Of a DNA stretch of 64,000 nt, positions 27,316 to 36,251 are shown piece by piece. The stretch comes from Thiohalocapsa sp. PB-PSB1 (GTDB taxonomy: Bacteria > Pseudomonadota > Gammaproteobacteria > Chromatiales > Chromatiaceae), in contig CP050890.1 in the NCBI GenBank assembly GCA_016745215.1, positions 2,542,001 through 2,606,000 on the forward strand, written 5' to 3'. The translations under genes and the position numbers were made by a program. The notes below the pieces were generated by a model. It ran no database searches. It had not been told where the DNA came from and saw only the letters and a list, made by a program, of their open reading frames with translations. Each line of letters starts with the position of its first letter. Position 1 is the first letter of the stretch.

Positions 27316-27645
27316 GTGAAGCCACCTATCGTCATCCTATTCGCTGGCGCCGCGGTCGCCCTTCTGCTGGCCGGCTGCACCGAGACCACCGGCGATACCC
27401 GCGCCGCATCCGCGAGCCCGGAGGCCTCCTCGCGGATGCCTACTCAGGCCGAACAGGGCTGCCTGCGCGACGTGACACGCACCACCAACAACCCTGACGT
27501 GGTCATGCTGTCTTCCAGCTATTCAGAGGCCGGCACCGAGGTCATCGTCGGCGTCGGTCCGCAGCGTGCACGCTGGCGCTGTATCGGCTACAAGGACGGC
27601 ACGACCGCCGGCATCATGTCCCTGACCGACGAGGGCGCGCTCTGA
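27316..27645 (+). CDS. Small lipoprotein, unknown function
   Basis: The GTG at 27316 gives a 109-residue product with a clear lipoprotein signal (KPPIVILFAGAAVALLLAGC). The mature part has a conserved-looking segment EQGCLRDVTRTTNNPDVVML and a second pair, RARWRCIGYKDGTTAGI. A fragment just downstream (28359-28545) shows a similar lipobox and a DRACLKAV segment, perhaps a decayed relative. I do not recognise the family. Confidence 0.72.
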   Translation: MKPPIVILFAGAAVALLLAGCTETTGDTRAASASPEASSRMPTQAEQGCLRDVTRTTNNPDVVMLSSSYSEAGTEVIVGVGPQRARWRCIGYKDGTTAGIMSLTDEGAL

Positions 27646-27674
27646 ACGGGACGATCAAACAGACTTAGGACACA

Positions 27675-28346
27675 ATGAAACGACATCCACCGCTGGCCGC
27701 ATTGGCCGCTGTTCTAACAATCTGGGCACCGCAGTTGGCGGCGGACTCGGCCCAGGCCCGCTGCGAGATCTACCTGAAGGGGTCGGACACCATGGAGACC
27801 ATGGTGCCTTGTACCTTCAGCCAGCGGCAGGGCCATGTCACCATCGCTCGCGACGATGGCGTGACCCACTATCTGGAGCCGGCGGGGGACGTACCCGGCA
27901 ACTTCCGCGACCCCAACGACAACGCCGTCTATCGCCAGAGCGGGCTCGGCGAGGCGGGGTTGATCTTCCGCTTCCCGACGGAGAGCGTCTTTGTCTACTG
28001 GGACCGGGGCGTCGATGCGAGCGCCGATGCGGACAACCCCACCGCGCCCTTCGCGACGACGGCCGGCGGCGGCGAGTACGACGCCACCACGCTGCTGAGG
28101 TGCAAGGCAGCGGCCGACTCGGCGTTCGGAAACTGCCCGGCGGGTATCCTGCGCATGGACAACGCCCAGGCGTCCATCGTCATCCAGAGCCCGGGCGGTG
28201 CCCAGTTCACGGTCAACTTCATGACCGACTACGTCAACGCCACGGTCGGCGAGGTCAAGTCCGAGCTGAATGGCGATCTTTGGACTATCGTCCGGGACAA
28301 CGGCGAGGTCTACGAGGTGCCGCTGGCGGCGATCGAGGGTGGGTGA
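27675..28346 (+). CDS. Hypothetical secreted protein
   Basis: The 223-residue protein has a signal peptide (MKRHPPLAALAAVLTIWAPQ, cleavage near AADSA). Four cysteines (ARCEIYL, MVPCTF, LLRCKA, GNCPAG) could form disulfides. The repeated theme GHVTIARDDGVTHYLEP / GDLWTIVRDNGEVYEVPLAA at the two ends looks like a small beta domain. It lies 29 bp after the lipoprotein gene in the same orientation. Function unknown. Confidence 0.7.
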   Translation: MKRHPPLAALAAVLTIWAPQLAADSAQARCEIYLKGSDTMETMVPCTFSQRQGHVTIARDDGVTHYLEPAGDVPGNFRDPNDNAVYRQSGLGEAGLIFRFPTESVFVYWDRGVDASADADNPTAPFATTAGGGEYDATTLLRCKAAADSAFGNCPAGILRMDNAQASIVIQSPGGAQFTVNFMTDYVNATVGEVKSELNGDLWTIVRDNGEVYEVPLAAIEGG

Positions 28347-28358
28347 TGCTCAACTCTC

Positions 28359-28545
28359 GTGGCCGGAGCCGCCCTTGTCAGCCTGTCCGGCTGCGTCGAG
28401 CGCACGGGCGCCAGTAGGCCGGCGTCCAGGCAGGCGCGCCTGTGGACACCACGCGCACAACGCCGATCGCAGACGATCGCGCCTGTCTGAAAGCAGTCGC
28501 TGGCCCGAACGGCGCCAACAGCCTGAGTTGGCAAAACTCGCCTAG
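28359..28545 (+). pseudogene. Lipoprotein gene fragment (frameshifted)
   Basis: One frame encodes VAGAALVSLSGCVERTGA, a lipobox-like start. A second frame encodes DTTRTTPIADDRACLKAVAG, which resembles the mature part of the lipoprotein at 27316. No single frame joins them and homology stops near 28545. It is read as a decayed second copy; the similarity is short, so confidence is low. Confidence 0.35.
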
Positions 28546-28635
28546 GAGGCTGTCCGACTTAGTGATGGTGCAGAAACAAGCTAAACAGGTTTTTGGCTTG
28601 GGTGTCGCCTGCCGACTCATTCGCTACCGCTATCG

Positions 28636-28689
28636 GCGTCGGTATCGGTATCGGTATCAACGTCGGCGTCGGCGTCGGTATCGAACTGA
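28636..28689. repeat. GGTATC / GGCGTC microsatellite
   Basis: Hexamer-like repeats alternate TCGGCG, TCGGTA and TCAACG over about 54 bp. They are similar in kind to the GGGATC tracts in family R and to GATTCCGATTCCGATAGCGA near 12727 and 29517. No gene is supported. Confidence 0.6.
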
Positions 28690-28723
28690 CCAACCCGATA
28701 TCCGCCAAGCTCCTCGCTGACCG

Positions 28724-28960
28724 CCTAGCCACGCTGTCCGAGCTTCGTGAGCATGGCCACAAGACGATCGAGCAGTGCCTTTTGCTTGCTGTTGTCGTCT
28801 GCGGACAACGCATCGCGCACCAGCAAGCACGTCCTGAATCGCAGCGCACTCCAGCGCCGAGCCTCGTGCGCTTTCAAACGACCGGCGTCGATCCCCGCTC
28901 GTCGCTGTGCCGTTACCCTCGGCAATGTTCAGCGCGATGGCCTGCGATGCGCGCCTAACC
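28724..28960 (-). pseudogene. Four-helix-bundle (S23/IVS-type) protein, frameshifted fragment
   Basis: Reading down from about 28960, one minus-strand frame gives ASQAIALNIAEGNGTATS followed by RGSALECAAIQDVL. These are the hallmarks of the four-helix-bundle family often found in 23S rRNA intervening sequences. A frameshift follows; the other frame continues VRDALSADDNSKQKALLDRL and VAMLTKLG to a stop. The N-terminus is missing. Confidence 0.65.
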
Positions 28961-29069
28961 TATTTTTTACATGCTGATAAGAAATTCCCATTAGGGACAA
29001 TCACTTAACCGTACACAGATGGCCGTTATGGCACTACACGGTTGTTTTTCTCGGGGATGAGCCTCGTAT

Positions 29070-29198
29070 TCAAACCACGGTGTTGAGCACCGTGCGCTGG
29101 CGCACCCGACCGGCTTCGCGCACGGATTCCACCAACCGATAGGTGAAATACGGCTCCCCGCTGCGCCGGCTCTTGATCGTGGTGCGGCGAATGTACAT
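29070..29198 (-). pseudogene. IS1634-family transposase, N-terminal remnant
   Basis: The frame starts MYIRRTTIKSRRSGEPYFTY and continues RLVESVREAGRVRQRTVLN, a clear match to the start of IS1634-family transposases. It then ends in TGA after only 42 codons. The remaining several hundred codons are absent. From here to 29873 I see only a GATTCCGATTCCGATAGCGA microsatellite near 29517 and no supported gene. Confidence 0.7.
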
Positions 29199-29873
29199 GC
29201 CGACCATGCTGCGACGGATTGCCGTCAGGGTCAATGGCCCAACAGTCGATTATGGCACTACACCGCACCGAGCAATTCCAAGTACCTGATCTGCATGATA
29301 TGCACCAAAACTGCGTGTACTATCGATCAGACACTTACCAGAAATCGGGGTTGCGAAGTGTTAAAGACGGGCTAAGATGCGCACAGGAGTTGATCCTTCG
29401 CGTTACGCTGTCCTTGCACATGCTCGCAGTAGCGCTAGGCCCAGCCGACAGACTCGATGGCCGCACGCTATGCGTCGAGCTTCTCATGACCGAATGGCAT
29501 AGGGCGTTTTCTCTCTCGATTCCGATTCCGATAGCGACCCCGACCCCGATTGCACTCCGCCGATGTCTGGATAGCATTGTATTGGTTATTCATGAACCGC
29601 TACTAAGGAGATTGAACATACGCGCAGCGACCTGGTTGGTCGAGGGTTCGATCGGGGTCCGCTCACTCAAGCGCCGGCCTCGGCCAACTGCTGTCGTCGA
29701 CTTGCACTGGGAAATCCTGGCGGCAAGCGGGACCTCGATCGGGCAGCAGTCAATGAGACCCGGCCAGGCGAACAGTCAGCTCGCATCCTCGTCACGAAGA
29801 TACAGCCAAACCAGCACGCCTATGAACGCGAAAACGATCACATTGAGTATCGTGTCGATGAGGCTTCCGACGA

Positions 29874-31385
29874 TCATGGCCGCGCTTCCCCTCGTGGGGC
29901 TGCCCGCTCCTCATGTTGCAGCGTCTTCAGGAAGGCCACCGCCAGCAGCGGCAGGATGAACACGAACGGGATAGCGCCGAGCGCGATGATGCTGCGCACC
30001 ACGCCGGTGTCGCCGGTGAGCATCATCGCAAGCCCCAGCGCTGCAAGGATCACACCCCAGATGAGCTTGATGCGCACCGGCGGGTCCTCGTTGCCGCCGG
30101 TGGAGAACATGGCCAGCACGAAGGCAGCGCTCACCACGCTGGTCACCAGGAACAGGAAGGCGGCGGCAACCGTCAGCGCGCCGGTGAACGAGCCCAGCGG
30201 TAGCGCGTTCAGCACGAAGAAGGTCGTGTTCTCCGGCTGGTTCAGCGCGACGTCCACCACGGGCAGATCGGTGTTCTGCGCGGCATAGAAGCCGAGCCCG
30301 CCGAACACGCCGAACCAGAACAGAGAGAACAAGCTTGGCACGAACACTACGCCCAGCACGAACTCGCGGATGGTGCGCCCGCGGGAGATCCGCGCGACGA
30401 ACACGCCCACAAAGGGCGCCCAAGCGATCCACCAAACCATGTAGTTGAGCGTCCATGCCTGGAACCATTGCTCGAAGGCCTCGCCGAAGAACGGGAAGGT
30501 CGCGAAACTCTGCCGCACCAGGCTGGATAGGTACCCACCGACGGAATCCACGATCCCGTCCATCAGCGCATGGGTCGGCCCCACCAGCAGGATGAAGACC
30601 ATCAACACAAAGGCGATGACCATGGCGATGTTGGACAGCACCGCCATGCCGCGGGACAGGTCCATGGTCAGCGGCAGCAGGAAGGCGATGCAGAGCACGA
30701 AAAATACGGCGAGCTTCAGCGTGTCGCCGCCGCCCTCCAGGCCGAACAGGTTCGAGATGCCGCCTTGCACCTGGAATACGCCGATGGCCAGCGAACCCGC
30801 GAGGCCGATGGCGATGGCGTAGATGGCCAGTAGGTCCGCAATCCAGGCCACCGGTCGCACCCAGCTGCCGCGACGGAAGCTGTAGCGGATGGGCGTGCCA
30901 ATGATGCCGGGCTGACCCTTGCGGTAGGCGTAGTAGGCGATCACCAGCGCGGTAACGGCGTAGATGCACCAGGCGTGCAGCGCCCAGTTGAAGTTGGTCA
31001 CGACCATCGCATGTCCGGCGGCCGGCCCGCCCGGCAGTTGCTGGGCGATCAGACTGTAGTGCGTCAAGGGCTCGGCGGCGCCGTAGAACAGCAGCCCCAC
31101 GCCCATCCCCGCCGCGAACAACATGGTGAGCCAGCTGACGGTCGAGAACTCTGGGCGGTCCTCGTCCGCGCCGAGCCGCACATTGCCGTAGGGGGAGAAC
31201 GCGAGCCAGAGCACCAGCACCACGATCAGGCTCGCCACCAGCATGATGAACCAGGCGCGGCTGCTGAATTGCTGGGCGACTTCCTGCTGCGCGAACGCCG
31301 CGAGTCCTGCGGTGTCCAGCACCCCCAAGAGTGCCACCACGGCGGTCATCCCGAGGGCGGTCAAGAGCAGCGGATTCTTCAACAT
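29874..31385 (-). CDS. BCCT-family betaine/carnitine/choline transporter
   Basis: The 503-residue integral membrane protein begins MLKNPLLLTALGMTAVVALL and has about 12 hydrophobic segments. It contains the BCCT signature block: GMGVGLLFYGAAEPLTHYS in the early part and WTLNYMVWWIAWAPFVGVFV followed by ARISRGRTIREFVLG around residues 315-350. BCCT proteins take up quaternary ammonium compounds such as glycine betaine for osmoprotection, driven by sodium or protons. The frame is open to 31469, but the downstream ATG gives the usual short N-terminus. It is convergent with the secreted-protein genes. Confidence 0.88.
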   Translation of the reverse strand: MLKNPLLLTALGMTAVVALLGVLDTAGLAAFAQQEVAQQFSSRAWFIMLVASLIVVLVLWLAFSPYGNVRLGADEDRPEFSTVSWLTMLFAAGMGVGLLFYGAAEPLTHYSLIAQQLPGGPAAGHAMVVTNFNWALHAWCIYAVTALVIAYYAYRKGQPGIIGTPIRYSFRRGSWVRPVAWIADLLAIYAIAIGLAGSLAIGVFQVQGGISNLFGLEGGGDTLKLAVFFVLCIAFLLPLTMDLSRGMAVLSNIAMVIAFVLMVFILLVGPTHALMDGIVDSVGGYLSSLVRQSFATFPFFGEAFEQWFQAWTLNYMVWWIAWAPFVGVFVARISRGRTIREFVLGVVFVPSLFSLFWFGVFGGLGFYAAQNTDLPVVDVALNQPENTTFFVLNALPLGSFTGALTVAAAFLFLVTSVVSAAFVLAMFSTGGNEDPPVRIKLIWGVILAALGLAMMLTGDTGVVRSIIALGAIPFVFILPLLAVAFLKTLQHEERAAPRGEARP

Positions 31386-31559
31386 TGGGGTAAGTATCGC
31401 GGCGATTTGGCGATGGGCGCACCGTCTCAGACGCTGCCGACGGTAGCATAGTCGCACCCAGATCACCACGACCTACCGGCCAGACCATACTGCCTGCGGC
31501 GGCGTGGGGCGCCCACGACTATAGATTTTCAGAAAATTAATTTCCAGCGGCACATCGAA

Positions 31560-31628
31560 AACCCCCAGCTGTTTGGTAGAGTTGAGGGTTACCACACCTT
31601 TACAAACACGACCAAATCAACTGGGGGT
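31560..31628. repeat. Hairpin-forming inverted repeat before the right IS
   Basis: ACCCCCAGCTGTTTGGT and the complement of ACCAAATCAACTGGGGGT form an imperfect stem around about 33 bp. An ATG-containing CTCATGG follows and is cut by the IS. It may be the end of another insertion sequence whose gene was destroyed, or a hairpin used as IS target. Nothing else is seen in 31386-31637. Confidence 0.45.
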
Positions 31629-31637
31629 AACTCATGG

Positions 31638-33081
31638 CAGCAGTTTCAAATTTAAGACCATGATGTGATGAAGGACACTTTAGAACCTATTTGGAGAGTC
31701 TCTTGGTACTCAAGCCGAAGCCCGCGCCTGCGAAGTGGGCTATGAAACCGCTGGTTGCCGCGATTTGCGAGGCGCTTTACGCCCTGCCGGATGCGCGCAA
31801 GGGCGGCAACAACCAGCGCTACACGATGGGCGATGCTGGAGTGTGTGCGTTCTCGGTGTTCTTCATGCAGAGCCCGTCGTTTCTCGACTTTCAGGTACGG
31901 ATGCAGAAGGCGCGCGGGCGGAACAACGCCAGCTCTTTGTTCGGGATCGAGCAAATCCCGAGCATGCAGCAGATTCGCAACCTGCTCGATCCGGTTTCCC
32001 CGACCCATATCGCGCCGTTGTTCACGGACCTCGTGGAGCCGATCGTGGCCGACGGTGGATTGGCTTCGCACCGGGAGCTCGACGGGCGGCTGCTGGTGGC
32101 ACTCGACGGCACCGAACATTATTGCTCGGAGGCGATTCACTGCCCGCAGTGCTCCACACGCAGGTTGGCCAATGGCAAGACACAGTACGACCATACGGCG
32201 GTCACGCCGGTAATCGTCGCCCCTGGGCAAAAGACGGTCCTGCCGTTGGAGCCGGAGTTCGTCGTGCCGCAGGACGGACAGGCCAAACAGGACTGCGAGC
32301 TCAGTGCCGGTACGCGTTGGCTGCAACGCTGGGGGACGCAACTGAAGGCGTGGCGCACCACCGTGCTGGGCGATGATCTGTACTGCCATCAGCCGTTCTG
32401 CGAGCAGGTCTTGGCGCAGGGCTGTGAGTTCCTCTTCGTCTGTCAGCCGGGCTCCCATACGCTGCTCTATGAGTGGGTGGCCGATTTCGAGCGCACCGGC
32501 GAGGTGGCCACCCGCGTCAAGACCCGTTGGAACGGCAAGCAGCGCCTGACCGATACCTATCGCTGGCTCAACAATCTGCCGCTGCGCGATGGCGACGATG
32601 CCCTGCAAGTTGGCTGGTGCGAGCTGACCACGACCGATGCCGAGGGCAATGTGCTCTACCGCAATGCCTGGGCCAGCTCCGTGCCCATCGCTTGGGACAA
32701 CGTCGTCGCGATCGTCGCCGCCGGGCGCAGCCGCTGGAAGATCGAGAACGAAAACAATAATACGCTCAAGACCAAGGGCTATCGCTTCGAGCACAACTAC
32801 GGCCATGGCCAACAGCATCTGGCCAACCTACTCGCAAGCCTCATCCTGTTGGCGTTTCTCGCCCACACACTGCTCGATCTGTACGATCAACGCGATCAGC
32901 GCGTGCGCGCACAACTGTCATCGCGGCGGACCTTCTTCGAACACCTGCGTGCGCTGACACTCTACTTCCCCTTCGCTACCTGGGAGCACCTGTTCGACTC
33001 CATGATGGATGCCCTGCAGTCCGCGCATCCACCGCCACGTCGCCGCGCTGGCAAGCAGTAGGGGCAAATTTGGAATTGCTG
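31638..33081 (+). mobile_element. Right IS copy of the composite transposon
   Basis: This 1444-bp copy has the same ends as the left copy (CAGCAGTTTCAAATTT ... AAATTTGGAATTGCTG) and the same orientation. Its outer right edge abuts the target duplication TCTTTAGGA. Confidence 0.9.
31691..33061 (+). CDS. IS4-superfamily (ISNCY-like) DDE transposase, right copy
   Basis: The 456 residues are almost identical to the left copy. Visible changes are TEHYCSE for TEHHCSE just after the first catalytic Asp, and ALQSAHPPP for ALQPAQPPP near the C-terminus. All proposed catalytic residues are present. Near-identity of the two copies suggests recent assembly of the composite element. Confidence 0.85.
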   Translation: MESLLVLKPKPAPAKWAMKPLVAAICEALYALPDARKGGNNQRYTMGDAGVCAFSVFFMQSPSFLDFQVRMQKARGRNNASSLFGIEQIPSMQQIRNLLDPVSPTHIAPLFTDLVEPIVADGGLASHRELDGRLLVALDGTEHYCSEAIHCPQCSTRRLANGKTQYDHTAVTPVIVAPGQKTVLPLEPEFVVPQDGQAKQDCELSAGTRWLQRWGTQLKAWRTTVLGDDLYCHQPFCEQVLAQGCEFLFVCQPGSHTLLYEWVADFERTGEVATRVKTRWNGKQRLTDTYRWLNNLPLRDGDDALQVGWCELTTTDAEGNVLYRNAWASSVPIAWDNVVAIVAAGRSRWKIENENNNTLKTKGYRFEHNYGHGQQHLANLLASLILLAFLAHTLLDLYDQRDQRVRAQLSSRRTFFEHLRALTLYFPFATWEHLFDSMMDALQSAHPPPRRRAGKQ

Positions 33082-33090
33082 TCTTTAGGA
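33082..33090. repeat. Target site duplication, right (TCTTTAGGA)
   Basis: This is the partner of the 9-mer at 17366-17374. The unit sequence resumes with TCGGGATCTGAGCC exactly as in intact units. Confidence 0.9.
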
Positions 33091-33316
33091 TCGGGATCTG
33101 AGCCGACAGATCGGATATGCGTAGACGCAGTACAGTCAATTTCGATCCTGATCCCGGCCAGCAATGCATTCTTGCCAGGGGCGCGGCATCCTGCGTACGA
33201 GCCTCGCCTGCTCGCACAGTCTTCAAGCCTGGTTTCATCTGCTTGTGAACAGACAGCAGCAGATCGGCCCAGGACATGCTAGCCTTGCGACTGGCATTTG
33301 CAACCGGACCTGTACC

Positions 33317-34276
33317 ATGTCCCAGATCGTCCAAGCCGAGCCGGCCCAGCAGCCAAACCAGAGCGTATCGTCCCGCGCGCAATCGCTGCCTGAGCCCATT
33401 GAACCGGTGTCTCATGCGGGTCGCCGGGTGACGGAAGATCAGTATTGGAGAGACTATTATCTGCAATCCGACATCCAATACGAATGGAACAACGGTTTGC
33501 TGGAGGAGAAACCGGTGTCCGATTACCAGACCTTCCTGATCTACCATTGGCTGACGCGGTTGTTGGATCACTTCCTGAAGACTCGGCCGATTGCCAAGCT
33601 GGTGGGTTTGGACATGGGCTTTCGTTTGGCCTTGCCCACAGGCACGGTCATCCGCAAGCCGGATCTGGCCGTGGTGCACAATGACAATCCGTCGGTACTG
33701 TTGCCGTTGGATTGTTCCTATCACGGTGTTTATGACCTCTGCATCGAGGCCTTATCGGATAAGGCGCGTTCCGGCATCCTGCGCGATACAGTGCAGAAGA
33801 AGGCCGAGTACCAGGCTGGCGGCGTGCCCGAATATTACATTTTGCATCAGGCCATCGAGCATCAGTTTTTCTATACCCGCAATGCCCGCGGTCTGTATGT
33901 GCCAATCCAGGCTGTGGATGGCGTGATCCGCTCACGGGTATTGCCGGGTTTTCAGTTTCGGATAGCGGATCTGTGCGGTCTGCCCGAGGACGAGGCATTG
34001 CGCGATGATCCGGTCTATGCGGACTTTGTGCTGCCAGCTTGGCGCGAGGATCGTCTGCGGGCCGAGGCCGAGGCAGCCAGCCGGCGCGAGGCCGATGAGC
34101 GCGCTGCTGCCGAGGCGGCGGTTCGGCAGGCAGCGGAACAACGCGCCGAGAGCGAGGCAAAGCGCGCCGAGGCGCAAACCCAGGCGCGGATCGCCGCGGA
34201 GCGCCGCGAACGCGAAGCGCAACAGACGATCGCAGATCTTCAGGCGCGCCTGGCCGACAAATCCGATCGGCGTTGA
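33317..34276 (+). CDS. Uma2-family endonuclease, copy 3
   Basis: This 319-residue copy has an intact nuclease domain as in the other copies, but only one EAKRAE heptad remains before RAEAQTQARIAAERRE. Its promoter region lies between this gene and the right IS end, 235 bp away, so the transposon could alter its expression. ATG 33317 is the MSQIVQAE start. Confidence 0.85.
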   Translation: MSQIVQAEPAQQPNQSVSSRAQSLPEPIEPVSHAGRRVTEDQYWRDYYLQSDIQYEWNNGLLEEKPVSDYQTFLIYHWLTRLLDHFLKTRPIAKLVGLDMGFRLALPTGTVIRKPDLAVVHNDNPSVLLPLDCSYHGVYDLCIEALSDKARSGILRDTVQKKAEYQAGGVPEYYILHQAIEHQFFYTRNARGLYVPIQAVDGVIRSRVLPGFQFRIADLCGLPEDEALRDDPVYADFVLPAWREDRLRAEAEAASRREADERAAAEAAVRQAAEQRAESEAKRAEAQTQARIAAERREREAQQTIADLQARLADKSDRR

Positions 34277-34364
34277 ATATCAGCGCCTGTTGCGATTCTG
34301 TGCAAGTGCTCTGGCCCGTGGAACCTGACTGTTTGCAATCCCTTTTTCATGGGCGATAGGTTTG

Positions 34365-34896
34365 ATGGTGAAATTCATTCACGCCGCTGACATCCACCTC
34401 GACAGCCCGCTGCGCGGTCTTGGGCAATACGAGGGGGCGCCGATCGACGAGATCCGGGGTGCAACAAGACGCGCCTTCGAGAATCTGATCCAACTGGCGA
34501 TCGATGAGCAGGTTGCATTCGTATTGCTGGCTGGCGAATTTGTACGACGGCGACTGGAAGGACGACAACACGGGGCTGTTCTTTACCTGGCAGATGGGGC
34601 TGTCACAGGAGACCGGGATCAGCGCGTATCTGGTCGCCGGTAACCATGATGCCGCAAGTCAGGTCAGCAAGAGTCTGCGACCGCCGCCGAATGTGCATGT
34701 CTTCTCGACCAGGGCTCCGGAGACCGTTCGGCTGGAACAGCTCGGGGTGGCTGTGCACGGCCAGGGCTTTGCGACACGGGCGGTCACCGAGGATCTCAGT
34801 CTTCGCTATCCGGCGGCTGATCCGGATCTGTTCAATATCGGGCTATTGCATACCTCGTTGGATGGCGCTCCGTTCTCGGACAGCCTTCTAGGCTAA
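34365..34896 (+). pseudogene. Truncated, frameshifted sbcD/yhaO-like fragment, copy 3
   Basis: It has the same extra A at GGCGAATTTG and the same end after the HTSLDG codons as copies 1 and 2. Confidence 0.9.
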
Positions 34897-35245
34897 GGCC
34901 AATGCATCCCTCTTCTCTGCGTCTCTGCGGTGAATCAAACTTCATTCTGGTGGAATGGAATAGCTGAACATTCTACGCAGGCAGCACCCTTCTCAGGGAT
35001 TGTAAAAGTATTCTTTAGGATCGGGATCTGAGCCTACAGATCGGATATGCATAGACGCAGTACAGTCAATTTCGATCCTGATCCCGGCCAGCAATGCATT
35101 CTTGCCAGGGGCGCGGCATCCTGCGTACGAGCCTTGCCTGCTTGCACAGCTTCAAGCCTGGTTTCATCTGCTTGTGAACAGACAGCAGCAGATCGGCCCA
35201 GGACATGCTAGCCTTGCGACTGGCATTTGCAACCGGACCTGTACC

Positions 35246-36163
35246 ATGTCCCAGATCGTCCAAGCCGAGCCGGCCCAGCAGCCAAACCAGAGCGTATCGT
35301 CCCGCGCGCAATCGCTGCCTGAGCCCATTGAACCGGTGTCTCATGCGGGTCGCCGGGTGACGGAAGATCAGTATTGGAGAGACTATTATCTGCAATCCGA
35401 CATCCAATACGAATGGAACAACGGTTTGCTGGAGGAGAAACCGGTGTCCGATTACCAGACCTTCCTGATCTACCATTGGCTGACGCGGTTGTTGGATCAC
35501 TTCCTGAAGACTCGGCCGATTGCCAAGCTGGTGGGTTTGGACATGGGCTTTCGTTTGGCCTTGCCCACAGGCACGGTCATCCGCAAGCCGGATCTGGCCG
35601 TGGTGCACAATGACAATCCGTCGGTACTGTTGCCGTTGGATTGTTCCTATCACGGTGTTTATGACCTCTGCATCGAGGCCTTATCGGATAAGGCGCGTTC
35701 CGGCATCCTGCGCGATACAGTGCAGAAGAAGGCCGAGTACCAGGCTGGCGGCGTGCCCGAATATTACATTTTGCATCAGGCCATCGAGCATCAGTTTTTC
35801 TATACCCGCAATGCCCGCGGTCTGTATGTGCCAATTCAGGCTGTGGATGGCGTGATCCGCTCGCAGGTATTGCCGGGTTTTCAGTTTCGGATAGCGGATC
35901 TGTGCGGTCTGCCCGAGGACGAGGCATTGCGCGATGATCCGGTCTATGCGGACTTTGTGCTGCCAGCTTGGCGCGAGGATCGTCTGCGGGCCGAGGCCGA
36001 GGCAAAGCGTGCCGAGGCCGAGGCAAAGCGCGCCGAGACCGAAGCAAAGCGCGCCGAGGCGCAAACCCAGGCGCGGATCGCCGCGGAGCGCCGCGAACGC
36101 GAAGCGCAACAGACGATCGCAGATCTTCAGGCGCGCCTGGCCGACAAATCCGATCGGCGTTGA
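35246..36163 (+). CDS. Uma2-family endonuclease, copy 4 (shortened coiled coil)
   Basis: This 305-residue copy keeps the nuclease domain. The segment ASRREADERAAAEAAVRQ that starts the coiled coil in other copies is gone; RLRAEAEAKRAEAEAKRAET runs straight into the heptads. The deletion is in frame, probably by slippage or recombination between similar GCCGAGGCCGAGGC repeats. ATG 35246 is the start. Confidence 0.85.
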   Translation: MSQIVQAEPAQQPNQSVSSRAQSLPEPIEPVSHAGRRVTEDQYWRDYYLQSDIQYEWNNGLLEEKPVSDYQTFLIYHWLTRLLDHFLKTRPIAKLVGLDMGFRLALPTGTVIRKPDLAVVHNDNPSVLLPLDCSYHGVYDLCIEALSDKARSGILRDTVQKKAEYQAGGVPEYYILHQAIEHQFFYTRNARGLYVPIQAVDGVIRSQVLPGFQFRIADLCGLPEDEALRDDPVYADFVLPAWREDRLRAEAEAKRAEAEAKRAETEAKRAEAQTQARIAAERREREAQQTIADLQARLADKSDRR

Positions 36164-36251
36164 ATGTCAGCGCCTGTTGCGATTCTGTGCAAGTGCTCTG
36201 GCCCGTGGAACCTGACTGTTTGCAATCCCTTTTTCATGGGCGATGGGTTTG

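Larger units (their letters stand above)
17375..33081. mobile_element. 15.7-kb composite transposon flanked by two direct IS copies
   Basis: Two IS copies of 1444 bp in the same orientation bound about 12.8 kb of cargo. The outer edges carry the 9-bp duplication TCTTTAGGA. The inner edges (CTCTGACGG after the left IS, AACTCATGG before the right IS) do not match each other, so the whole block moved as one unit. It interrupts the leader of the third Uma2 unit; joining the two sides restores a normal unit. The cargo is visibly richer in G and C at third codon positions than the flanks. It holds a giant repeat protein, a PEP-CTERM-type protein, two small secreted proteins, a BCCT transporter and several pseudogenes. 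Confidence 0.9.
33091..34896 (+). repeat. Tandem unit 3, right part (left part at 17251-17374)
   Basis: This is the remainder of the third unit after the composite transposon. Added to 17251-17374 it makes a 1930-bp unit, 42 bp shorter than unit 2 because the Uma2 gene has two fewer heptads. Confidence 0.9.

Noticed and set aside
29911..31488. 525-codon minus-strand frame overlapping the BCCT gene
   Set aside because: It is the neighbouring frame of the transporter gene, Arg/Gly/Ala-rich, with no membrane segments or family match.
18819..31637. Separate insertion of each IS copy with its own target duplication
   Set aside because: The bases just inside the two IS copies do not match the outer 9-mer or each other, whereas the two outer flanks match perfectly.
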